NCBI GenBank assembly: GCA_017965765.1
Contig: JAGCPJ010000016.1
Location: 1-56,210 of the forward strand
Source of the DNA: Bacteroidales bacterium
Lineage (GTDB): Bacteria; Bacteroidota; Bacteroidia; Bacteroidales; F082
Reading direction: 5' to 3'
DNA length: 56,210 nucleotides
In this document: in pieces, positions 25,367 through 32,033 of the stretch
Layout: the number at the start of each line of letters is the position of its first letter
Position numbering within the stretch: position 1 is the stretch's first letter
Program-made: the position numbers and the translations under genes
Notes under the pieces: generated by a model
Database searches by the model: none
What the model was told of the DNA's origin: nothing
The model's input: only the letters and a program-made list of their open reading frames with translations

Positions 25367-26326
25367 TTATCCCCCGTAGTCCTCACCATTAGTACCCTTC
25401 TTAAAAGCATCAGAGAATTCAGCGTATCGCTTTGAACCCGCAAGGCAAACAATTATTGCTATGCCTGACGGTATCACCAACCACAAACCTCCTTCTACGT
25501 CACTAAAAAATAAAATGAAACCGATGATTAGCAAAACCAGTGATATCAAGAAAACGGTCAATCTTCTTTTAGAGGCCTTTTGCTCTCGCTCTACAGCCTC
25601 TTGCTGCGCCTGTGCTTCTGCCTGTTCTTGAGCTATCCTCATTTGCTCTTTCTGCTTTTTCTCAGCCTCAACCCTTTGTTTTTCTTTCTTTATGGCTTTT
25701 TGCTTGTTTTCGCAGTAGTCGGCATAGCATGTTTCATCCACGAAATGGTGGTAAGCGCGTTTCATCACCCCTTGTATTCCCTCTATCTGAAGTTTTCCAT
25801 AGCCGTTTCTGGCATTGACGCTGCCACCGTTGACATTATATGCCCCGTCGGAGTCAAGATACAAATCAACATTTTTGGCTTCGGCAATGCGCTTGATGTC
25901 GTCGGGTTGAAGATCGAAATCCACCTTGCCAATGCCGCCAACATTAATTCTGTACGAATTAATACCTTTGATTTCTTCCTCCGAATAAGAGTTTTCTTCA
26001 TCGAATGTTTTATAATGCATTTTTCTAACCCAACCATGATTTGGTGAATCCACCTCCAATCTTTCCCCATCGATGTCAAATACGATTTTATTTTGGAACC
26101 AGGGTTCTGTTGCACAACATTTCGTAGAGATAGTAAAACCGATTTTTGCATCGTCGCTACGTGTTTTCCCTTCATAATGACGGGCGGGAAGGAGATCCAT
26201 TACCATATCCGACTTATCGCAACCAATGTCGGCATAGATAACGCCTCTTTTCAATTTTTCATAAGTGATGTTCTCCATTCCATCGTATGTTATTTCGATG
26301 GCATTGTTGTTGTTTTTCTTTTCCAT
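25367..26326 (-). CDS. Unknown protein with coiled coil and two C-terminal membrane helices
   Basis: 319 residues. Residues about 1-195 are mixed alpha/beta with no family I recognise. A charged, Gln/Glu/Lys-rich coiled coil (about 205-255, EKQRVEAEKKQKEQMRIAQE) is followed by two hydrophobic segments (VFLISLVLLIIGFILFF and LWLVIPSGIAIIVCLA). Last gene of the minus-strand run that begins with the radical SAM gene. Convergent with the kinase gene, 12 bp away. Confidence 0.65.
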   Translation of the reverse strand: MEKKNNNNAIEITYDGMENITYEKLKRGVIYADIGCDKSDMVMDLLPARHYEGKTRSDDAKIGFTISTKCCATEPWFQNKIVFDIDGERLEVDSPNHGWVRKMHYKTFDEENSYSEEEIKGINSYRINVGGIGKVDFDLQPDDIKRIAEAKNVDLYLDSDGAYNVNGGSVNARNGYGKLQIEGIQGVMKRAYHHFVDETCYADYCENKQKAIKKEKQRVEAEKKQKEQMRIAQEQAEAQAQQEAVEREQKASKRRLTVFLISLVLLIIGFILFFSDVEGGLWLVIPSGIAIIVCLAGSKRYAEFSDAFKKGTNGEDYGG

Positions 26327-26364
26327 TTTTTAATGATTTTATTTGGGTTTGCAATTTGTTTTGT

Positions 26365-26880
26365 TTATCGCTTTTTTAATAAGTAGCTTGGATTTTCCAT
26401 GAAATCTGCGAAAAAGTCGTCCAATGAGTTGTCGTAGTCGAATCCGCCAAACAACATTTCAAAGGTTGTTTCATCTTGTTTATTCCTACATGTCATCTTA
26501 AGTTTCCTGATTCGGATTTCTTGTTCCTTCCCGTCTTGACGGGCATGCACAAGCAACTCAAAAGAAACTGTGTCGCCGATGTTTCCGCCATAGCATTTGC
26601 CTCCGCCCATAAGGTAGTCGTCGTGCGATTGCGTCATGGTGTATTCGTTCCCGCTTGCGTCCTTTTGAAGGAACTCGTTCTTCTCTACCTCATATTTTGC
26701 ATTGACATCCAAACCATTTGTTTCAATCTGTTGCATGAAAAGGCGGTTCCTCTCTTTCCAATAATTGAAACGCTTCTTTTCAAAGATTCCCATCCTTTTC
26801 CCATTAATGGTCGGTGTACCTGTTGTTTCGGTAAAATCGCCATGATAATCCGATGTGATGTTTACTTGTTCTTCTTTCAT
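26365..26880 (-). CDS. Unknown cytoplasmic protein in the radical-SAM operon
   Basis: 171 residues starting MKEEQVNITSDYHGDF at 26880, preferred over an ATG 15 codons upstream that would overlap the previous gene. No signal peptide or membrane segment. The acidic C-terminus (FDYDNSLDDFFADFMENPS) could be a binding tail. Not recognised. Confidence 0.6.
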   Translation of the reverse strand: MKEEQVNITSDYHGDFTETTGTPTINGKRMGIFEKKRFNYWKERNRLFMQQIETNGLDVNAKYEVEKNEFLQKDASGNEYTMTQSHDDYLMGGGKCYGGNIGDTVSFELLVHARQDGKEQEIRIRKLKMTCRNKQDETTFEMLFGGFDYDNSLDDFFADFMENPSYLLKKR

Positions 26881-26896
26881 ATTGTTGTTTTTGAAG

Positions 26897-27190
26897 TTAT
26901 TCCAAATGATACGCAATCGTTCCAATTTTCAGTTGCCCTCTTCTGATATAACAGCCGTCAATGTTATAAAGGATTTCGCCATAGCTGGTTTGCCCTTTAC
27001 GGATATAGTTGCCGTCGATATTATAAACGATTTCGCCGTATGAGGTTTGGCCGCGACGGATCCATTTGCCATCGATATTATAGAGAATGGCGCCGTATGA
27101 GGGCTGTCCTTCCCTGATGAAACGCCCGTCAATGTTGAAAGCGATTCTTCCGTAGCTTGTTTGGCCTTCGCGTATGTATTTATAGCCCAT
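26897..27190 (-). CDS. Five-repeat beta protein (19-residue units)
   Basis: 97 residues from the Met at 27190, chosen because it avoids overlap with the gene ending at 27207. It is almost wholly five tandem units of about 19 residues with consensus YIRxGQTSYGEILYNIDG (57 bp each). The regular Gly/Tyr/Ile pattern suggests a closed beta structure such as the 5-fold beta-flower proteins I recall from Bacteroidota; that match is unverified. Confidence 0.65.
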   Translation of the reverse strand: MGYKYIREGQTSYGRIAFNIDGRFIREGQPSYGAILYNIDGKWIRRGQTSYGEIVYNIDGNYIRKGQTSYGEILYNIDGCYIRRGQLKIGTIAYHLE

Positions 27191-27206
27191 ATCAGTATTT
27201 GTGAAT

Positions 27207-28058
27207 TTATAACTTGAATTTTCTGAGGTCAAATCCATATTCAAGAAACAAATTGTCAAGTTGTTTGAAATCGACAGGTTCGTTGAGGCAACCGGCGATG
27301 TAGATGATGACTTGATAGGTTTGAATCACTTCTCTGTCGTATAGGTTGCACACATGCCGTTCATAGTCGGCTTGGGTGTAAGGATAGTTCGGCGTGCGGC
27401 ACAACTCAAAGTCGAGCAGTTCCAACGCCCAAGTGTAGTTCTGCTCATGGATGGCGTTATGTAGCACCTCATGGTCGTGCATGATGCGGAGGTTACGGAT
27501 GAGCACATTGGCGGCAATGAGATAATCCTTGTCAAAGCCTTTGTCGTTCATCTTCTCCCATTTGTTGACTTCAGCGGTGATTTGCTCCCGTGTCATGAAA
27601 GGTGCATCGCTGATGCGATAGGGGCACTCCACATTGTATTGCAGCAGAACGGGTTTCCTATCCACATTGGTTTTGGCAATATGGATGGAATAGTCCAGCT
27701 CCAACACGCATTCCATCTGGTTCGTCTTGATGCCCAAGGCTTGCACTTCCTGTCCGCAATGGAAATCACGCAAGGCATCTTCTTTGAGCAGCAAGCCCCA
27801 TACATCTGAAGGCATCTCTGGCGTATAGACAAAGTTGTATTGGGTGTAGCCCAAACCATTGCCTTTGCTCACCACATAGCGGCCTTCGCCAGTTCTACCC
27901 ACCACATAACTGCGGCCATGAATCGGACTGACTTGGTACATGGTTTTGTCGCCGTGCTCGGAACGGAGATAAGGATATAGATCCCTGTTTCCTTTCGTTG
28001 GAGATTTCTCTTCCAACACCAGACAATTTACATTTTTTGCGAACACCCTTAGCATCAT
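27207..28058 (-). CDS. Kinase-fold-like protein (possible SelO/YdiU relative) in the RiPP operon
   Basis: 283 residues, not confidently assigned. The pattern GRTGEGRYVVSKGNGLGYT, then LRDFHCGQEVQALGIKTN, resembles the Gly-rich segment and the EAMHALGIPTT helix of SelO pseudokinases, which AMPylate proteins. Further on, EVLHNAIHEQNYTW and ELLDFELCRTP could be the catalytic-loop Asn and the DFG-like Asp. The start overlaps the stop of the 46-residue gene by 4 bp. It may modify the peptide or act as a regulator; this is inference. Confidence 0.45.
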   Translation of the reverse strand: MMLRVFAKNVNCLVLEEKSPTKGNRDLYPYLRSEHGDKTMYQVSPIHGRSYVVGRTGEGRYVVSKGNGLGYTQYNFVYTPEMPSDVWGLLLKEDALRDFHCGQEVQALGIKTNQMECVLELDYSIHIAKTNVDRKPVLLQYNVECPYRISDAPFMTREQITAEVNKWEKMNDKGFDKDYLIAANVLIRNLRIMHDHEVLHNAIHEQNYTWALELLDFELCRTPNYPYTQADYERHVCNLYDREVIQTYQVIIYIAGCLNEPVDFKQLDNLFLEYGFDLRKFKL

Positions 28059-28195
28059 AAAACTCTTTTTCCAGGTTCAGGCTTCCTATCAGGCAACACA
28101 GGCTTTTGTGGTCTCTCAGGTAATGGTGCTTTCTTAGGCTCTGGAATAATCGGCTTATTCGGAGTTCTAGGTTCTTTGATTATTTCTTTTCCCAT
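28055..28195 (-). CDS. 46-residue Pro/Lys/Glu-rich small protein
   Basis: MGKEIIKEPRTPNKPIIPEP opens the protein, which continues with alternating Pro and charged residues to GKRVL. About a quarter of residues are Pro. No Cys. The stop overlaps the next gene's ATG (ATGA), indicating translational coupling. It could be a linker or adaptor peptide, or a second precursor; short length makes it uncertain, but the overlap and the clean start support a real gene. Confidence 0.55.
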   Translation of the reverse strand: MGKEIIKEPRTPNKPIIPEPKKAPLPERPQKPVLPDRKPEPGKRVL

Positions 28196-28237
28196 TTTTT
28201 TCTATTGTTTAATTCATTGAACTATAATTGATAAACC

Positions 28238-28271
28238 ATCAGAGGAGCACTAGTAGAAGTACTCCCCTGAT
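28238..28271 (-). terminator. Hairpin just after the candidate precursor gene
   Basis: 13-bp stem with two G-U pairs and an 8-nt loop, 12 nt after the precursor stop, with no T-run. Fits an attenuator or mRNA-stabilising hairpin that would raise precursor expression over downstream genes. The 88-nt gap it lies in has no gene. Confidence 0.6.
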
Positions 28272-28283
28272 AAAATGCTACAA

Positions 28284-28388
28284 TTAGACTTGTCTCCACA
28301 TAACGCCACAAACGCCTTCGCTGATCTGCGAGCAATGGCCAGGGGTCATGACATTGGAAGCCTTACTGATAACTAATTCTACTTTCAT
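28284..28388 (-). CDS. Candidate RiPP precursor peptide (34 residues)
   Basis: A short ORF 11 nt downstream of the radical SAM/SPASM gene. It opens MKVELVISKASNVMTPGHC and ends GVMWRQV, with two Cys (19 and 27), several Gly and one Trp (31) in the C-terminal half and a hydrophobic/charged N-terminal half, like a leader followed by a core. Directly followed by a hairpin. Sactipeptide-type thioether or cyclophane crosslinks would be possible chemistry for the enzyme; I do not recognise the precursor family. Its small size alone would not prove it, but the position does support it. Confidence 0.6.
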   Translation of the reverse strand: MKVELVISKASNVMTPGHCSQISEGVCGVMWRQV

Positions 28389-28399
28389 TGTCGTATGAT

Positions 28400-29965
28400 T
28401 TAGTTAGTTACAGGTGTACTGCGGGAGACACCATTTATCCCTTTTGTATCATAAATGCGTCGCAAGTCCACCTTTGTTTTTGATAAGGTTCGGAGCGCAG
28501 TTACAAAATCTTGACCATGCAACGGATCATATCCTTGCATCATCCGATGGGCCAAATTGCAGCGGATTTTGGCCATCGTGCAATTGTTTTCGGATGGTTT
28601 CTGAAAATCCCCATGTTCCACATAGTTATTGCCAGCACACAAATTACAATAAGCACAATAATCATGTTTGCCACAATCTTCATATTGTTGCAATGTGGCA
28701 GAACGCCATTTAATGAGCATAGGATTTTCTGTCAGAATCTCTTCTACGGATTGCTTTTTCAGGGTGCCAAATGGCATTGGGAAAGCACAACAAGGTTGAA
28801 GATTTCCGTCAGGCGTAATGCAAAATGTAGTACCACCTGCACCACAGCCATTCACATCCATAGGCTTGGACTGTCCAGCAAAATCTGGAGCTTCTGGCCC
28901 AACATAATATGGAATGTTGTCATCACGAAGCACCACTTGGAATTGTTCTTCATTTAGTCTCAATTGCCTAGAGCAACGATCGCCTTCAATAGAATCGTTG
29001 ATATTAATTTCAAACTGCGGAGCTGCACCGTATTTTTTCGCAATATCGGCTACCAAATAATAACTATGCAGGTTAGGTTGCATGATGCAACATTTCAAAT
29101 TCATCGGAACAGCCAAATCGGACAGTTGCTCCACCACCTTCATTGAGCGTTCCCAAGAGCCTTTCACACGAGTGATGGCATCGTGATCCTCAGCCACACC
29201 GCTATAGATGCTCACGCCCACCAAGCGCGGGAAATAGTTGGCCAATCGCTCCACTTTATCCACAATACGTTGCCCATTGGTGAAGACATCAAAGGCGATT
29301 TCTTTTTGGTAGAGATAGTTGATGATGTCCCAAACAATGGGCTTTGAGAATGGATCGCCTCCAGAAAGGCAGACTTTCACCAAACCATGCTCATACAAGT
29401 TATCAATGATGCGTTTATAGTCATCGAGGTTCAGTTCCTCGCGATCTCCACGATGTGAAACTTCCTTATCGTTGCGAGTAGCTCCAGGATTGTAGCAATG
29501 AATGCACTGTTCGCTACAATTATAGGTCAGCTCAAACATGACCGAAGTCACCGTTTTGCCATCATCCACGGTGTTGTAGTAGTCCTGCTCTGCCGAGGAA
29601 GTGTCGAAAGGAAGTTTCTCCTTGGTGGTTCTCTCCGTGGTCATTGAGGCATTGCGTTTGGCTTGGGCCAATTGAGAGCGCATCCGTTTGATGTCTTCAT
29701 CGGTGGGAACAAAGTCCGTCAGTAGGCCTGCATTAATTAAGGTGTCGAAAAATGCCAAGATGGATTCCTCGGCGATGCCAGTTGCAGAGACAATCTTTTC
29801 CACTTCGACTTGGCCGTTTCGCGGTACAGCAAGCACCTGCCCGATGACATCTGCTGAATACGACTCGAAGAAATAGCTGTAGCCAGCCAAGAGGTTGTAC
29901 ATCAGGGCTACATGTTTTTTGGCGTTGTAGCGGCCGCAGGTCCAGATGGGTCTATGAATTGTCAT
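28400..29965 (-). CDS. Radical SAM/SPASM peptide maturase
   Basis: 521 residues. The N-terminal ~100 residues look like a winged-helix / PqqD-like peptide-recognition segment (YSADVIGQVLAVPR...AEESILAFFDTLINAGLL). Radical SAM cluster Cys150, Cys154, Cys157 in NCSEQCIHCYNPG, then SGGDPF. The C-terminal SPASM region is Cys-rich: CGAGGTTFCITPDGNLQPCC, then CGKHDYCAYCNLCAGN and NCTMA. Such enzymes modify ribosomal peptides (thioether, C-C or other crosslinks). First intact gene of a same-strand run down to 25367. Confidence 0.85.
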   Translation of the reverse strand: MTIHRPIWTCGRYNAKKHVALMYNLLAGYSYFFESYSADVIGQVLAVPRNGQVEVEKIVSATGIAEESILAFFDTLINAGLLTDFVPTDEDIKRMRSQLAQAKRNASMTTERTTKEKLPFDTSSAEQDYYNTVDDGKTVTSVMFELTYNCSEQCIHCYNPGATRNDKEVSHRGDREELNLDDYKRIIDNLYEHGLVKVCLSGGDPFSKPIVWDIINYLYQKEIAFDVFTNGQRIVDKVERLANYFPRLVGVSIYSGVAEDHDAITRVKGSWERSMKVVEQLSDLAVPMNLKCCIMQPNLHSYYLVADIAKKYGAAPQFEININDSIEGDRCSRQLRLNEEQFQVVLRDDNIPYYVGPEAPDFAGQSKPMDVNGCGAGGTTFCITPDGNLQPCCAFPMPFGTLKKQSVEEILTENPMLIKWRSATLQQYEDCGKHDYCAYCNLCAGNNYVEHGDFQKPSENNCTMAKIRCNLAHRMMQGYDPLHGQDFVTALRTLSKTKVDLRRIYDTKGINGVSRSTPVTN

Positions 29966-30010
29966 GGCCGGTTGTTTCTTACCTTCCTAATCCTTAATAA
30001 TGTTCATTTC

Positions 30011-30268
30011 CTACTTGTTGATTTCTTTCGCAGCAGCTTCATCAAAAGCGTCCTGAAAGGCCCTTCCTTTTCCTTGATTTTCATAATATTGCTTGTGAGT
30101 AACAAAGTTTTCCCAAGCTTTCTCCTCGGCTTTTTTATCGCCCTTATCCAAGGCTTTTACAATAGCCTTTGCATCTTATTTTGCCTGTGCCTCTGGTGAA
30201 GTTGAACACGAAACATTAACCATGCTCAAACCAAGCAGGAGTATTACTGCATACATTAACTTTTTCAT
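30011..30268 (-). pseudogene. Small lipoprotein gene with an in-frame TAA
   Basis: ATG 30268 starts MKKLMYAVILLLGLSMVNVS with the lipobox Cys at 21. Codon 31 is TAA (30176-30178), after which the same frame stays open for 54 codons with a coherent charged sequence (DAKAIVKALDKGDKKAEEKA) to a TAG at 30011. Most likely a nonsense mutation in an 85-residue lipoprotein, or a sequencing error. Recoding is unlikely but not excluded. It lies 45 bp upstream of the radical SAM gene. Confidence 0.7.
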
Positions 30269-30429
30269 TGTAATCGTCATTATATTAATAGTCCGTTAAA
30301 TTTTTGATTATTACGCGGTTTTTACGCCATAAAACAATAGTTCTTTGACATTTGGTTGAATCAAGTTCATGTTCGGGGTGTTCCCGAACGTTGATAATAA
30401 TCGTTGGATCATTACTGTGGTTTGTCGGA

Positions 30430-30438
30430 GCAAATATA
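30430..30438 (-). promoter_or_regulatory. -7 box for the lipoprotein/radical-SAM operon
   Basis: Minus strand TATATTTGC. No good -33 TTG. Confidence 0.45.
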
Positions 30439-30594
30439 CGAATCAATATTGAATCTTAAACATATTTAATTGATTATCAAATTGTTAATTATCTAGAATA
30501 GATACAATTATTGCATCCAAAATGGATAATTCGGGGTGGAGATGGATGAATTGGATGGGAGAAAACAAACATTGGAAATAATTTCATCAACTTC

Positions 30595-30624
30595 TTGACA
30601 AATGAAAATTAATGCTTATTTTTG
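30595..30624 (+). promoter_or_regulatory. Promoter for DUF5618 copy 1
   Basis: TTGACA, then TATTTTTG with 19 bp after the TTG. Leader of about 43 nt. Confidence 0.75.
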
Positions 30625-30628
30625 CAGT

Positions 30629-30663
30629 AAAAATATTACGTATTGAATTAATAAACTAAAACA
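30629..30663 (+). repeat. Leader repeat, copy 1
   Basis: 35-bp segment in the DUF5618 leader, matching 31089-31123 at 34 of 35 positions. Core TACGTATTGAATTAATAAAC. Confidence 0.9.
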
Positions 30664-30671
30664 CACCCGTC

Positions 30672-31079
30672 ATGAGAGACCCGATGATTGAAATCGTAAG
30701 AGACCCAGTCAGTGAAGCCCGGCGTTACGTGGAAAACGCCCGTGAGACACTCAAAAACAACGCAAAACTTGACCCAGAAACCAATTCATATACAGACCGC
30801 AAATACGTTAAGGCCGCAGGTCATTATTTATGGAATGGCGTCTTGATTATCCTCAACACCGTTTTTCATGTAAATGAGAAAAAGGGACGTGTCAATATAG
30901 ACGACTACCGTATGGCAGTCGGGCCACGTGACCGCAAACTGCTCGCCTCAGTGAACAACGCCTACGATATTCTCCACCTCCACATGGGTTATGACGGGGT
31001 CCTCGACAAAACAGTATGCAACGAAGGCATCCGCCTCGCCAACGAGATCATTGACCGCTGCGCGGTGATGTTACCGTAA
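30672..31079 (+). CDS. DUF5618 family protein (copy 1)
   Basis: 135 residues, all-helical by composition. Opens MRDPMIEIVRDPVSEARRYV. Shares with copies at 35119 and 45878 the segments ARRYVENA, DRKYV..AG..LWNGVL, RDRKLL, MGYDG and ANEIIDRCA.ML. Function unknown to me. Followed 58 bp later by an Rpn-type nuclease gene, with a copy of its own leader in the gap. Confidence 0.8.
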   Translation: MRDPMIEIVRDPVSEARRYVENARETLKNNAKLDPETNSYTDRKYVKAAGHYLWNGVLIILNTVFHVNEKKGRVNIDDYRMAVGPRDRKLLASVNNAYDILHLHMGYDGVLDKTVCNEGIRLANEIIDRCAVMLP

Positions 31080-31088
31080 TTATGAAAC

Positions 31089-31123
31089 AAAAATAATACG
31101 TATTGAATTAATAAACTAAAACA
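31089..31123 (+). repeat. Leader repeat, copy 2
   Basis: Near-identical to 30629-30663, immediately upstream of the Rpn gene. Confidence 0.9.
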
Positions 31124-31137
31124 AATCCATCAATCCT

Positions 31138-32010
31138 ATGAGCAGATATGTTGACCCGCGTTACGACACAACGTTTAAAAAAGTGTTTGGCGAGCATTCC
31201 GACTTGCTAATCAGTTTCATTAACGCCATGCTTCCCTTAGAGGGAGACGAAATCGTCCAGGAAATTGAATACCTATCACCGGAACTCATGCCCCCGTTAC
31301 CCGACATCAAATATTCAGTAGTCGATGTCCGATGCAAGGACAAACGCGGACATCAGTTCCTTGTTGAAATGCAGATGGTTTGGACCGAAGACTTCAAAAG
31401 TCGCGTCCTCTTCAACGCCTCCAAAGCTTATGTCACCCAGCTTCATAAAGGAGAGGATTATGAATTGCTAGAGCCCGTATATTCCCTCAACATCGTGAAC
31501 GACACCGTCGAATCAGAATTACCCAAGGACCAGTTCTACCACTACTATCAGATGGTCCACGCCTGCGATTCAAACAACATCATCAAAGGATTGCACATCG
31601 CTTTCATAGAACTCCCAAAATTCAATCCTCAAACCCCCGTCGAAAAAGAAATGCAGCGTTTATGGCTCCGCTTTCTTACCGAAATCAATGAATACACTCG
31701 CAAAGCACCCGAAGAACTACTTGCCAATCCACTGACAAACAAGGCAGTAGAACTGATGGAAGAATGGGGAATGACCGATGTGGAAAGGTGCCTTTATGAA
31801 AGAAACATCGACAGCGTCCGTATCGAAAACGCCATAATTCGTGGCACAAAAAGGCACGCGATGGAAAAAGGCATGAAGAAAGGATTAGAAAAAGGTCTTG
31901 AAAAAGGACGAGCAGAAGCCAACAAAGAAAACGCTCAAAAGATGCTTGCTGCCGGCATAGACAAAAAAACCATCCTTGAAATCACCGGTGTTGAAATTGA
32001 CGAAGCGTAG
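31138..32010 (+). CDS. Rpn-family PD-(D/E)XK nuclease / putative transposase-like protein
   Basis: 290 residues. Opens MSRYVDPRYDTTFKKVFGEH, typical of Rpn/PDDEXK-family proteins. Nuclease core SVVDVRCKDKRGHQFLVEMQ with Asp and the Glu-x-Gln pair. The Lys/Glu-rich C-terminus (KGMKKGLEKGLEKGRAEANK) is usual for the family. Rpn proteins promote recA-independent recombination; whether this one is mobile is unclear, as no terminal repeats or target duplication were found. Confidence 0.85.
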   Translation: MSRYVDPRYDTTFKKVFGEHSDLLISFINAMLPLEGDEIVQEIEYLSPELMPPLPDIKYSVVDVRCKDKRGHQFLVEMQMVWTEDFKSRVLFNASKAYVTQLHKGEDYELLEPVYSLNIVNDTVESELPKDQFYHYYQMVHACDSNNIIKGLHIAFIELPKFNPQTPVEKEMQRLWLRFLTEINEYTRKAPEELLANPLTNKAVELMEEWGMTDVERCLYERNIDSVRIENAIIRGTKRHAMEKGMKKGLEKGLEKGRAEANKENAQKMLAAGIDKKTILEITGVEIDEA

Positions 32011-32033
32011 TCTTTGTTAAATAGATGGAAGAC

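Larger units (their letters stand above)
30269..30671. other. Intergenic region with divergent promoters
   Basis: No gene seen. Contains a minus-strand -7 box TATATTTGC (30430-30438), a 7-bp hairpin GTTCGGG/CCCGAAC (30371-30389) in the roughly 158-nt leader of the minus-strand operon, and the plus-strand promoter at 30595-30624. AT-rich. Confidence 0.6.

Noticed and set aside
29912-30199. 95-codon plus-strand open frame
   Set aside because: Shadow opposite the broken lipoprotein gene; no promoter and no conserved pattern seen.
30011-30268. TAA recoded as an amino acid
   Set aside because: All neighbouring genes use TAA normally as stop; a nonsense mutation or error is simpler.
31138-32010. 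Insertion sequence around the Rpn/transposase-like gene
   Set aside because: No terminal inverted repeats or target duplication; the 35-bp direct repeat is in leaders, not flanking an element.
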